Origin: Chiua virens
Taxonomy: Eukaryota; Basidiomycota; Agaricomycetes; Boletales; Boletaceae
Direction: 5' to 3'
Assembly (NCBI GenBank): GCA_019787685.1
Contig: JAHNUO010000032.1
Span: 248,001-312,000, forward strand
Length of the DNA: 64,000 nt
This document shows, piece by piece, positions 11,110 through 22,046 of the stretch; within the stretch, counting starts at the first letter, position 1; every line of letters starts with the position of its first letter. The position numbers and the translations under genes are program-made. The notes under the pieces were generated by a model, which saw only the letters and a program-made list of their open reading frames with translations, did no database searches and was not told the origin of the DNA.

Positions 11110-11311
11110 TGAAGGATGTACTGTGCATTGCCGGAACTGGTATGGGAAAGACCCTCATGTTCTGGATGCCGCTGCTGTTCTGGCCAGATGGCGTTCAAAT
11201 TGTTGTTACGCCTTTAAACCTGCTGGGGCAACAGAATGTCGCAACACTTGGAGGGGCTCACATACTGGCTATATCAATCAGCGCAGAAACAGCAACCCCT
11301 GCAAATTTTCA
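11110..11311 (+). pseudogene. helicase-like (RecQ/DEAD-box type) N-terminal fragment
   Basis: The frame encodes KDVLCIAGTGMGKT with a Walker A motif, then IVVTPLNLLGQQ resembling motif Ia of superfamily 2 helicases, and a conserved-looking ISAETATPANF. A possible donor GTAAGT follows at about 11312. The 5' part is lost at the gypsy LTR (11109/11110) and nothing helicase-like continues past about 11311, where the opposing DUF6589 frame begins. It is a remnant only. RecQ-like helicase genes are often found in fungal repeat regions, but this piece is too short to place in a subfamily. Confidence 0.7.
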
Positions 11312-11360
11312 TGTAAGTACTTCATTTGTGTCGAGCAAAGTCATTCGAGATAATCTCACC

Positions 11361-12937
11361 TTACAACCCTGGGACAAATGCGACGTGTTGGAGGCGATCC
11401 CAGGGTGTTGCTTCGATGGAGCGGCATAACTGAGCAGTGTAGATCCGTTCACCCGTACCAAGGTCACCATGTACAAGGATCACATGTTGTGATATATCTG
11501 GTGAGTCCCAGCCTGTCATGTCATCGTCAGTTTCTTCTCCTGATGGCATTTGAGCAGACTCATAGATCCCGGCTTGTTTGAGGAGCTCGACAATAGCCTG
11601 AATGTTTCTGCTTATGGTCAAATTGTTGATATCCATTGCTCGCGCCGCGAAAATTGGTGTTTTGACAAGTGGGATTTGTTCTATCGGTTCTGGGTGTGTA
11701 ATCTTGGGCTTGAACTGATGGAAGTACTCTGGACCATGGGTACACAGGTCTTGTAGAAACATCCATGCATTAAACTCGTGATAGTGTGATGGTTTGGTAT
11801 TTGTCGGGTGCACCTCGGCTTCATGCAGGTTGACTAGATCCCACCAGGTATGTGGGTTTTGTCTCTCCAAGTCAGCTTCTGGGTTCAATAATGACTTCTT
11901 CCACAGTTCCTCCGAGCACCGTAGATCATCTGGCACAACTCCATGGCCCATTGGAAATAATAGCCCTGATGTAAGATGCTTAAGTGAGGTGTTTGATTTT
12001 TCAACTGTTGGAACTTGACTCTTTAGGTTGACGTTGAAGTTATCATATGCATATGATGCAACCAGTGAATGCCCAAGAGTCCTTAATGTGCGACCTGATT
12101 CTAAAGACAATGATCGCACTGCCATATTGATGGCATCTGTGGAGATCGAAACACCAAGGTGCACAAGCGTGTTGATGACTTTGTACGGTGTGTGCACTGA
12201 CTGTAAAAAGAAGCCGATGATGCTTTGCAATGCATTTGACTTCTGATTGATGCCCTGCATCAATATGCTGCAGATGACCGTTTTTTTCTGGTACGTATTA
12301 GTTACTTGATTGTGTCTACTCGTTACTTATGACTGACCATTGCCCTCATTGCAGACCGTCGTTTCGAGCGTCTCTGCTCAGCTGATGAGGCCCGGTTGCC
12401 GCCAGCAGTGATTTGTTCAATGACCCCCTCAAGATCAATTTCGTCCACTTCATTCCAAAAGAAACCAGCTATATCTGATGGTCAGTCTTCATCTTCCTGA
12501 TCAATACTCTCCATGCTTCTTGACTCGCCCATCCCTTGCTGCTGCTGTTGCCTCTCCTGAAGCAGTGTCTCAAACATGCTCCACAACCTTGGAGCGCGGG
12601 TCTCCATGGTATGTGCCATCTCTTTGACACGGAAGTCCTCCAGCTGCTGAACTGTTGCGCTGGCAGCCCCAAAATGCGATCCACTATTTTCAGCAGCAAG
12701 GTTTTGAATCTCTTGAAGGTAGGTTTCTTCAGCGGCACAAAAACACTGATCCTTTATTTTGCTATGCATTACAGGATGTCACATGAACATTTTGAAGATC
12801 GTTTCAGCATTCGTCACGAGATCATTAACCATTGAATGATTCTGGTATGCGGGATGAGTGAGTAGTACCACAATAAAATCTGTGGCGCTAAGTTGATTGC
12901 TTTCTAGTGCACTGAGCATGGGATGGAGTGAGGACAT
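11361..12937 (-). pseudogene. DUF6589 family protein, truncated and broken
   Basis: Reading the - strand from ATG at 12937: an N-terminal helical segment with LSALESNQLSATDF and a motif like TIVDDL (NHSMVNDL), then VQQLEDFRVKEMAHTMETRAPRLW, ENSGSH and DEIDLEG. An intron lies at about 12345-12283, followed by SNALQSIIGFFLQS, YDNFNVNLKSQVPTVEKS, LTSGLLFP and VPDDLRCSEELWKKS. These match the DUF6589 proteins common in basidiomycete genomes, function unknown, often repeat-associated. TGA codons at 12781-12779 and 12484-12482 break it. The C-terminal half after HVAFVPGL (about 11362) is missing; the usual continuation (FHLKMACAD type) was not found next to the helicase remnant. Confidence 0.82.
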
Positions 12938-13158
12938 CAGTTGATGAGATTGTATTCTACTGTATCTACTGTGTCCTGGCTACATGGCACAAAACATGTG
13001 GCAGCTGCATGTATACTAGGCATGCGAGACGAGACCGAATCCTACACATTAAAATAATGTAACCCTAAGTTATGTCTAATGATATCACTATTTTTCGCAG
13101 TCCGGAGGGATGTGGCACTGTGGCAGTGCATGTTTACAAATGTTTTCTTGCAGCCCCC
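12938..13158. other. no gene recognised
   Basis: Sequence upstream of the DUF6589 remnant. No convincing coding region or RNA gene seen. Confidence 0.6.
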
Positions 13159-13258
13159 GTGGTGAGTGCAAGGATTCTTAAAGTTACGGAGTTCGAAAAT
13201 ATGCTACAAGTCATGTGACACTACCTAAGCCCCTAGGATAAAGCCTTGCACTCACCAC
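13159..13258. repeat. 100-bp inverted repeat / hairpin
   Basis: GTGGTGAGTGCAAGG at 13159-13173 is perfectly inverted at 13244-13258. Flanking CCCC and GGGG extend the arms with mismatches. It lies just outside the left sub-terminal repeat of the KDZ element. It could be a small MITE-like insertion or part of the element's end. Confidence 0.6.
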
Positions 13259-13287
13259 TAGGGGCGTGAAGGGAGGTTGGTCGTGGA

Positions 13288-13377
13288 TTGAATTTTCCGA
13301 ACGTCTGAACGTCCGGTCATGTCCAGTCGTCTGAGCATGAGTCCGCACCACGCACAACCAAACATAGCACGCGTGCC
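13288..13377 (+). repeat. left sub-terminal inverted repeat of KDZ element
   Basis: Contains TTCCGAACGTC and CGCACCACGCACAACCAAA, matched in inverted orientation near 20.6 kb with several mismatches and small gaps. Confidence 0.7.
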
Positions 13378-13956
13378 ACCAAACAGAGTGAACGTTGGCT
13401 GACTTGGATGCGTGAGTCCATGTCATCAATGTCATCCGTCAGCATGTCAGCCGCCTCTGACACGCACGAGTCAGCCACACATTGTGCACTATGTATAAGA
13501 AGGTGCGCTCCCTCTGTCAATCGCTCATTCCTTCTTCACCTCAGCCCTCCTACCGCTACCAAGGTTTTTCTTCCCCAGCTTTGTCCTCATTGGGTCGTAG
13601 CAGTGCCTCGTCGTATGATGAGTGCAGTCCCACCTAGTTAAATAGGTAAGTAATTGAGTTAGCTGCCATGATGATGATGACGATGATGATGGCAGTGACT
13701 TGCTACAATGATGTCGCCATGATTACAATGTCATCGAGGGTTATATGGACGCCACAACATACCACCACCACCATGATGTGCCAGGACTTCCACCACGATG
13801 AGGATGTGTCATGACGGTGATGCAACTGTGTACCGATGTTAAATATACTAAAATTTTGCTGATTGTTAGTCTAATGCTGTCCATTCTCATGAGTACAAAT
13901 CTAGACTTCTATGACAGAAATATAAATCAAATGGTAGTGTTACAATGTTCTGTCCC
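13378..13956. other. non-coding stretch inside KDZ element
   Basis: Holds pyrimidine-rich, promoter-like sequence (about 13500-13600) and an ATG microsatellite. No credible ORF seen. Confidence 0.5.
13668..13691 (+). repeat. (ATG)n microsatellite with one ACG unit
   Basis: Eight trinucleotides ATG/ACG in a row. The third position varies once. Similar ATG-rich tracts continue at about 13770-13800. Confidence 0.8.
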
Positions 13957-14961
13957 TTAACAAGACTCAGACAACACCTGGGTCTCCTTGATAAAGTTTG
14001 CCCACGTCCCTTGCTCTGACTGGCCGAAACTAATAAACCTTTCGTGAAGCCAATGGTTCCCTGGCGCTTCCCAGACCTCCTGCACCTTTACGAACGTCAA
14101 CGGCCTGTATGGAATACTGAACATGTCAGCAAAAAGACGGGACATCCTTTGTTGGCGACCAGGTAAGTGAGATAAGCGGATGCACTGTGCGATGTTGCAA
14201 ACATGAAAGTCAACAGGCCAGTCATAGACATCTTCAACGTAGATTGGGTTGTCAATGGCGTTCCCTTGAGACCGAAGGCATCCTTTGCTAGCCCACTGGA
14301 CGATTGGGTGAGTCGGTATGCTGTCACCCCCGGACCTACTTGGCATTGAGTCAGTGAGCGAGATCACTGAGGGTGACCGATTGTCGTGTCAGATACCAGA
14401 AGCGACGTGGGCCCACTGGACGATTGGGTGAGCCGGCATGCCATCGCCCCCAGACCTGCTTGGCGTTGAGTCGGTGAGTGAGATCACTGAGGCTGACCAG
14501 TCATCGTGTCGGATACCAGAAGCAAGCCCAAGGAGGTCTTCCAGTTCCGGTGAGGAGCCAGTGAGAGAGATCACGGATGGCAGCCTGTTGGGGAGATCTT
14601 CACTGTCGTCTGGTGTGGAGTCAGTGAGGGAGATCACTGATGGCGACTGATCATGTTGGATATCAGAGGAAGGGAGGTCTTCTGCCATGTTATCGTTCCC
14701 CGGTGCGTCGTCATTGTTGCCCTTGTTTCGTCGAGCACACTTGCTGTCACGGTAGTCGTTGGGAACTGTGCCATCTCCTTCAGGTTCTCTGTCACACTTG
14801 TAGCAGCGAGGGCGGCTATCAATCGAAGGCATGCCAGGTTCTTGAACACGCAAACTGCTCCAATCCTGAGTCCACAGCTGCCTCTGAACTCGCTCGTCCT
14901 CTGAGTTAGGCTGGCCAGGCAGCGGGAGAGATTTGCTTCGAGAAAAGAGTCGGATATCCAT
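13957..14961 (-). pseudogene. KDZ-element protein with four SUMO-interacting-like repeats
   Basis: The frame starts at ATG 14961 (MDIRLFSRSK) and ends at 13957, interrupted by one TGA at 14391-14389. A small Cys pair (CYKCDRE) is followed by four copies of SVISLTDS/SVISLTGS, each trailed by serine, acidic or proline residues. This fits the SUMO-interacting motif pattern (hydrophobic V-I-x-L core plus acidic/Ser tail). Two copies lie in a longer duplicated block ending HPIVQWA. The block repeat shows the parent of the stop: one copy has ATC CGA CAC, the broken one ATC TGA CAC. The C-terminal 100 residues (YDWPVDFHVCNIAQ..., QEVWEAPGNHWLHERF) match nothing I recognise. A SUMO-related role is inference. 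Confidence 0.6.
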
Positions 14962-15947
14962 ATGCACCGTGGCGGGGGAAGTGGGGGAAGTGGTACGGTA
15001 GTGGCATCACTGTTAGTGACACATTCAAGTTAATTCATCAGATCTTCCACATCCACCATGGCTACCAAACGTTGGGATCAAGCTTACCCTGAAAAAATGG
15101 GGAATACACTAGGCAGGGACTGCAACGGATGTTCAGGCTTAAATTCTACCTGTTTGAGTCCTGGAAGGCATTGTCGATGCCAACTGTGAACTGCTTGATC
15201 AGGAAGGAGTAGTAGATGATATTGGCACACATATGATGTCATCTACATCTTACGATGCTATAGCAATCCTTTACTCTCCTTTTTTGGCTCATTGTCATCC
15301 GCCAGCCTCAAGGTATAAAAGACGCGTGTACTCGCTTCGCGCTCGCCTGCCCATCTATCATCCTCTCTGTTTCTTTTCTCCACCCAGGCCTCCTCCTCAC
15401 ACTCGCCTGTCCAGCTATCGTCCTCTCCGCCCCCTTTCTTCACTCCCTTCGTGGTGGCTATCACTTACAACGTAACTCGCAAGATTACCATTCTGGCCAA
15501 CGCTTCAGCAACGTATGTCTCCCTCATTCCTTGCTCAGCGCTCAGCTCTGTGTATATAATTAGCTGACAAAGTATTTTGACATGCGTCATATGTGAATAG
15601 TCACGGTCCTGTCATTGCCAAATCCAATGCCACAACTTGCGAACGTCTTGACAATGTATGTCTTTCCTTTTCCTGCCTGTACACGTCACTCTCATTGGTA
15701 TCCACTGTAATATCATGTAGCTTTTTCGTTGTGTGATCCATACAATCGCCATAGGCCAGCGTTTCAACTATGTACGACCTCTCTCTTGCAATTTCAGGTA
15801 AGCCTACGTCTATCCTACTCCAAAGTACTTTCCCTCTCATCTTCAACATTGCTGAACTCAAATTGGTTCCTAGTCCATGCCCACCATACTAATTCGCACA
15901 CCTTGTCTGTTGTATTCAATATTGCAGTTCAAATCCTTTTGTCCGAG
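14962..15947 (+). other. upstream region of the GRF gene, possible spliced leader exons
   Basis: About 1 kb with CT-rich promoter-like sequence (15340-15460) and several exon-like blocks each ending in a consensus donor (GTATGT near 15512 and 15657, GTAAGC near 15798) and preceded by AG acceptors. It looks like a 5' UTR with several introns. No protein was recognised. Confidence 0.45.
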
Positions 15948-17990
15948 ATGACTTGTGCCACAGTACCTGAGGCTTGGTCGCATCTTCCCGCTGAACGCGA
16001 TTGTGGTAAATGTGGTGCGAAAGTACCACTTCGCTTTGTTCTTCATTCCAATCCCCGGCATGTTGGACAACCATACTATGTTGTACGTATTCCCTCTTTC
16101 CGTTGCTCTTCCTTCTCAGTTGGACCACTTGCAGTGTGCATGTAGAAACTGGTATCGCTGGGGTGATGGTCGAGGGAATAGTCCAAAGACATCGCCCACC
16201 ACCAAGCAGGAAGGCATGTAGTACCATCCTTCACTGGTCGTTCTGCGTACTGACCAAATCTTAGCTATGTTGCCCGAACCTCTGGTAGCATCACAGAGTG
16301 CTGCCTTGGGCCCGACTACTAATGCTGGCAAGGCTAGTACATGTGCTCATTGCACATGTCAAGTCAAGCGGGTGGCACTTTTGTGCCAACGCCACATGTG
16401 TCGCAAACATTGTCGTGCTGCTGGAGGATGTACTTGCGAGGGACACTCCATTAGTCCTGGAGGCACCACCATGCCTCCCATCACTGGTCCAAGTTCAGGT
16501 TCACAAACTGTTCAACCAGCTACCAACTCAAGCTCGTCATTGCAGACACTTGGGCGATCTCCGAGTCCATCATTATCTCAGATCGATCCTGTCCTCCTCT
16601 CGGAACCACATCCATCAGTCGATACCCACCACCTTGCTCCTCCACAGAGCTTGCCTCCCAAACAGTCGCCACCGGCTCCTCAGACTGCACACACTCCAGA
16701 CCCATCCAGCATCAATCCCCGATTTGCGTCTCACCTGCAGCCATTGCTTGCAGAGCATGCCGCCACTGTTCACCAACGTGCAGCAGAGAAACGTCAAAAG
16801 GAAGCACAGCAAGCACAGCAGTACAAGCAGGCAACACACTATGTCATGGCTTTCAGCTTCACTCAGGTAAGTCTATGTTGTTCGGGTGGGCAATCAAACC
16901 TCTGATTGTCTCCAGGATGACACAAAGCCGACCTCCGTCAACTTTCAAGAATTTAGCTATCCGCTCTTTGTGCTGACCAGACAAGTCCTGGTTGAGCTTG
17001 AGCTCGCTCAGCCTGATCAAGTGCTTCCTTGCTCCATCAACTATTTCAATCCTCGAGAGAAATATTGGGTCAGGATGAAAGTCAACACTCAGATCATCGT
17101 TACTATGCCAGGGCAGCGCCTCTTTTTCAAGGGTGTCCATGTCCAGTCCTTTCCAGACTTTGATGTCCTGTACCGCACTGCCTCATCAGCCCTTGGTCTA
17201 TCCTCTGGCCAGTCAAACTTCCGGACGATGGTCACTCAAGAATGCAAACAAGCGAAGCGCAAACTGGCCGAGATGGAGATACATTGACACATCCAGGCTA
17301 CTGCAAACCAATCTCATGAAGTCATTGACCTTTCCTCAGTTTCTGACACTGAGGATGACTCCTCGACGATCGTGGGAGACCTTACCCCTCAACCTCCATT
17401 GAAATCTGTCAATTCACAGGCAGTGGTGTCATCTTCGCATGTTGGGTCCACCATTTGTCCTTCAACTAGAAAGCTCTGGCAAGGCAACGGTGAGGTGGTT
17501 TTACTGTGATGTGACTCACTGCTGATCACCACATATAGGGTTGTCATCGTACGAAGGGGCTAGTACAAGTCAAGATATTGATGCCCTACCATTACTTCCT
17601 GATGACACCCGGTCTGAGGACAGGTTGGAGGACCGCTGTGCATGCCTTATACCAGGCATCTCTCCTGCTACCGCTCGCTTTCCATCAAGTTTCTACGTGA
17701 TTGACATTCAACGGTCTTTCAACTTTGAGCGACAAGGCAGCCTGACCATGGAGATGCAATTCGAGCGATTCTTTGGTCTCGCATTCAGGTCAACGACTTA
17801 TTATGATCACAAAGTACGTTGGGACAGTGTTCCAAGTGATGCTCGACAGAGGGTGCTGGCAGCTGCATACACAGAAGAGGGCCGATATGCAACATTTATA
17901 GCAGCGTATCCTGCCAAGGATGCAGACTTGAAAGTGGCAAAAAGAAAGATACGTGCTGCAGCAGCAAAACAGCTGAAACAGCCTAAGTAA
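15948..17990 (+). pseudogene. GRF zinc-finger protein of KDZ element, one in-frame TGA
   Basis: Five exons fit one frame: 15948-16082, 16135-16213 (GC donor), 16265-16866, 16916-17489, 17539-17990. Exons 1-2 give a GRF-type zinc finger: C-GK-C, then NPRHVGQPYYVC and C-RNWYRW. Exon 3 adds a second Cys/His cluster (CAHCTC...CQRHMCRKHC...CTC) and a Ser/Pro linker. Exon 4 is a conserved-looking domain (VLPCSINYFNPREKYW). After a TGA at 17285-17287, where CGA is the simplest parent, the frame continues with EVIDLSS followed by SDTEDD, a classic SUMO-interacting motif pattern. The C-terminus is basic (KRKIRAAAAKQLKQPK). GRF fingers bind single-stranded DNA or RNA in known proteins. The role in transposition is not known. 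Confidence 0.65.
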
Positions 17991-18273
17991 TATCTTCGAT
18001 TTTCTTTGTTCATGAATCTTGATTTGTCATTCACGACGATACATGATACCATACAGCACAATATTCATTACTTAGTTTTCGTGTCCTACTGTAGTAGCTG
18101 TACTGGTTTTGAATAGTCTCTCAATGTATCCAAGTACACATCCAACAGTTCAGATCATCTTAATAGTATCATGACGCATTGAAAATGATTAATGAGGAGC
18201 TGCTAGGCAAGCGCTAACCTGTCACACTGAGTCGCTTGACATTGTTGTGCTACCAGTCCTGCTAACTTATCTA

Positions 18274-20465
18274 TCAATCATCTCGTGGCCAATTACTGGG
18301 ACAACACCCCTGTTTGTCCAGCTTGGCCTTCGTGATGCGATTGCGTCGCAAGATCATTTGATCCAAGAAAAAATCATACTTATCGGCAACCATCTCTCGA
18401 CAGATGGCATGATATCCACCCAGCCATACGTTAGTCTGCTCTGCTGCTGATGAGTTGAAGAACCAGCCCTTGCCGCCAGCACCAAGGAGCTCTGGGAATG
18501 CAGCGGGATTGCAGTTCTCCTGGCAAAACATGTGTGATTGTTTGTGCTTGGTTTTGAAATGAAAGACGTCGACAGAGAGACCAATGTCTACAAAGAATGG
18601 GTCTCCTTTGACATGCTGGGCGAGACTGCAATTGTTGTCGAATATGATGTGGTCCAGCTTGAGTGTCTTGAGGTGAAAGGTGCATTTGAGAAACTCCTGG
18701 AATGATTGGTTGGCAGCGAGTAACAGACTTGGAAAGAAGGACCTACTGCAACACTCGATATGGCCTCTGCACCAAACATGGTGTCACGCGCAAGGATCAT
18801 ACCGCATGGTGCAACAGCAATCTGCTCATTATGCGTTCTTGTACGAGTAAACTTGGCCCGGATCTTGCTCTGCTGGGGAGGCGGCGCAGGAGATAAAACA
18901 TTGCTGGGATGGTTGTCCTCATCCTCGTCCATCACAAAGGATTCCTCAGCGTTCTCAAGTGAGGTAAGCTGTGCGAGGGCACAGCCATGAGGGAGATGAG
19001 AGCGTTGATGTACAGCCCGAGCACGCTGGAGACGGTCATGCAGCTGAAAGAGTGATTGTCCTCGTTCACGGTGAAGGCGCTCAGCTGCTTGATGCTGAGG
19101 GTTGGAACAGCTAAGACTATCCCCAGTTGCAACCTCACTGCACCCAACGACCACACAGACATCTTCAAGGTGCAAATGGACATGACAGAAACGATCCTGG
19201 GTGTTGCTCAATGGAACCTTGCAGTTGAATTTGCTGCAGCAAGGACGGCCAATGCAGATGCCATTGGTAACCACAGCGGATGTCTTTCTTTCAACTATGC
19301 ACAGGCCCAGCGTCAGTGGGAGGGTGGACACAGGCCCGGCAATCCATACCTCTCCCATCAGGTCCATAATACCACCATGTGCACCGATCACAAAAATGAG
19401 TGATCTCAGGCTGGCCCTCAATCTGCATGCGGTGATTGCGTGCTTGAATGAGCACTGTGAAATGATTGCGCTGAGAGCCCATATGAGTGACAATGAGGAT
19501 CTCCTCGTGCTCCAATGCATCTTGGAGAAGGGAGAAAAGGATGAATGCATCCCAGACATGCTCGTGCGACAGCAAGAAGCCAACAGGCCAGTCCAAGGGA
19601 GACACCTTCAACTGGGAGAGTGAGTTGTTGTAGAAGTTGGCACAAGACGAGGCCGACACCCTTTGGAATGATCAACAACAAGGCATACTGTAATGGGGGC
19701 AAACAAACCAGGTATCCATCAACGACACCCACATCTCCACTACCCGTCTCTCCACAAATTGATGTTCCACAACTTGAAGGATCTCTGGTATGTCACCATA
19801 GTAGATTCTCTGTCCATTGTGAACCTTAAAGTTGTGATGATAGTTGATGTGACACGCTGCAAATCATGATGTTGATACTATGGCCAGAGCAATGGTGAGA
19901 ACACATACCTTCGCAAGTGAGATGGACAGAATAGATGGACAAGGCTCCATGAGAAAGCGTATACAATACGCCTTTGCGTTGCTCAGCTCACATCATCCGG
20001 AGGTCTTTCATGGTTCGTTGACAAGTGGGTATCGTACAAACCTGTGTAGGTGGATAAAGCGTACGTGAGGCTGACAGAGTGTCGTCAAGGGGAAGAAAGA
20101 TCACCAGAGGAACCAAGCTCACCAAAGCCGAACAGCAATCCCTGCTCTTCAAATAGGCTGAGAGGTGCATGGAGGATACTGCTGATCCCATGCAATGACC
20201 CAGAGTGCGCCTCCCCAGGCCAGAGGACATCCTTGAAGATATTCCAACAGTCTCGAATAGTGGTAACAGGGATCTTGCACACCGCCGATAAGAAATGTTC
20301 CAAAGATGATGGGAGGACGATGGGCGGTTCAGTAGGACAGTGCTCGGAGGGCTGAATGAGAAGGATGTCGTCCTTGAGGGACGAGGCGACAGCAAAGAAG
20401 AGGAGTAACTGGTTGAGATCAACGCTCCGAAGGGATGGATGACGTGCGACTTGCCCGAGGAGCAT
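18274..20465 (-). pseudogene. KDZ transposase (CxC5/CxC6 type), heavily decayed
   Basis: Read in several frames on the - strand. The N-terminal part has LNQLLLFFAVASSLKDDILL and YPPTQVCT..C. Then come YHHNFKVHNGQRIYYGD, VEHQFVERRVVE, SSCANFYNNSLS and a Cys cluster (FCDRCTWWYYG...CRACV...HRFCHVH). Next a second cluster with CSNPQHQAAERLH and RGQSLFQLHDRLQRA, then FTRTRTHNEQIAVAPCG, MFGAEA, and a C-terminal NPAAFPEL...FNSSAAEQTNVWLGGYHAICREM...FFLDQMILRRN. These match the KDZ transposases with CxC5/CxC6-type cysteine clusters of Agaricomycetes. Many frameshifts and stops make it inactive. Family members are thought to catalyse DNA transposition. Confidence 0.82.
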
Positions 20466-20548
20466 GGCAAAGAATAACAAAGGAAGAAAGACAAGGACAG
20501 TGGCTCTCTTGACTGACACGCTGGCGGCTGGCTGTCAGGGCTGTGTTT

Positions 20549-20631
20549 GGCCCTGCGTGCCCTATTTGGCTGTGCGTGGTGCGTCCGGACTGTCCTGACG
20601 GTTCAGATGTTCGGACGTTCGGAAATTTCAA
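20549..20631 (-). repeat. right sub-terminal inverted repeat of KDZ element
   Basis: On the - strand it reads TTGAAATTTCCGAACGTCC, later CGCACCACGCACAGCCAAA and a GGCACGC block, in the same order as the left repeat. Confidence 0.7.
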
Positions 20632-20770
20632 CTCACGGGCTTTTTGGGCTTTTTGCGTGAAGGAGCCTGGCTCAAGGTTTAAATTCACGACGCGATCACG
20701 TGCAAGACAACTTACATAATCTGAACAACTATCAAACCCACTGTGTCTGTGTCTGTTTTTGCCAGAGACG

Positions 20771-22046
20771 ATGGAGGTCACGTTTGGTGGAAAGTACAGA
20801 CTCGAGGAAGAAATCGCCAACGGTGGCTGTGGTCAGTCTCTCTCTGCTGTCCTCGTCTACCCTCTCATGTTCAAACACAGGCTCTGTCTTCCTCGGCGTA
20901 CACACCATAGCGGGCAAGGAAGTCGCTATCAAACTCGAACCTGCCATACCCCGCTTCCTCACATCTCCCCTTCGCCAAGAATCCAAGGTATACAAGTCTC
21001 TCATGGGTGGGCCAGGCGTGCCCTGGATCATGTACTCGGGCAAGCAAGGTGACTACAATGTCATGGTCACCGATCTTCTCGGGTCATCCTTGGAGGATCT
21101 CTTCCCTTCTATCCACGCTCATTTTTCGTTGCCTAGTGGTCACGCCTTGAATTTATTCATTCCCGTTCATTTATACATCGCGACGTAAAACCTGCCAATT
21201 TCGTCATGGGCCTGCCTTCTTCTCCAACCACCTCCATCGTCAATGTCATCGACTTTGGTCTCACACGTCGCTTCAGGGATTCTAGGACAGGCGATCACCT
21301 CCCTTACAAACAGGAAGGAAAGCACGGTGTAGGCACCAACCTTTTCGCTAGTTTGAACACTCATCACGGTGTCGGTACGTACAACGTCACTTGAACGATT
21401 TATATCCGCTCATACTACCGCCACAGAATGTGCTCGTCGTGATGACCTCGAGTCCCTTGCGTATATGCTCATTTACTTCCTCCGTGGGACCCTACCCTGG
21501 AGAAAGCTACGTGCACCAACGGTATCACAAACATGGGACCTTATTTTACAAGCGAAGTTGGACGCTATTGGCCCTTTATTACCTGATCTTGTTTATCGAG
21601 AACAATTAGAAAAGGAGGAACAACCGCTTCGCAACGATGCGCCTTCATTGCAAGACAATCTGGAACACGAGGAAACACATTCTATTGTCGAAAAATCTAG
21701 GCCTTTCCCCTCAATCGCCGTCCGCGAGACTCCGCGTCATCCCCGTGCTCACTCACAGCCCCGTACTCCTATACATTTCTGTTCACGAGCCCCCTCTCCA
21801 ATTCCTCCCGAATCCCCCACACCTTCTCCGATACGTCACCGTCATCACTGTAGAGAATCCTCTACTTCTTACCATTCAGACGCTCATCAAGACCCTGCCT
21901 ATTTGCCACCACCCACTATTCCGACGACTGCCACCCTCCCCGTCGAATTCACCCTCTTTCTCACCCATTCCTTATCTCTTTCCTTTACCGACCTTCCCGA
22001 CTACGATGCATGTTCCGCAATTTGGGTCGTCTTGAAGGTACTGTAG
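20771..22046 (+). pseudogene. casein kinase 1-like kinase, copy A (broken)
   Basis: Exon 1 encodes MEVTFGGKYRLEEEIANGGCG. After a short intron comes GSVFLGVHTIAGKEVAIKLEPA with the ATP-binding lysine, then ESKVYKSLMGGPGVP and LLGSSLEDLF, all CK1 family signatures. Copy A keeps the reading frame through IKLEPA...ESKVYK, unlike B and C. It has lost about 105 bp that in B encode KVCNRHFSLKTVLLLADQL and part of the next intron. The kinase core resumes with KPANFVMG, DFGLTRRFRD, then ECARRDDLESLAYMLIYFLRGTLPW. A small deletion near 22010 shifts the frame before the conserved DLRDMFRNLGRLKG. Ser/Thr kinase fold by homology; not functional as it stands. Confidence 0.9.

Larger units (their letters stand above)
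13288..20687. mobile_element. KDZ-type DNA transposon carrying three decayed genes
   Basis: Bounded by inverted sub-terminal repeats at 13288-13377 and 20549-20631. It contains a - strand KDZ transposase with CxC5/CxC6-type clusters, a + strand GRF zinc-finger gene and a - strand SIM-repeat gene. The right edge is placed at 20687 because units B and C match unit A from 20688 onward but differ to the left. The left edge is uncertain by about 150 bp. No target-site duplication was established. Confidence 0.7.

Noticed and set aside
16298..16870. Second + strand frame of 190 codons inside the GRF gene exon 3
   Set aside because: Overlaps the exon that splices in frame with both neighbours and has zinc ligands. 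The alternative is a shadow.
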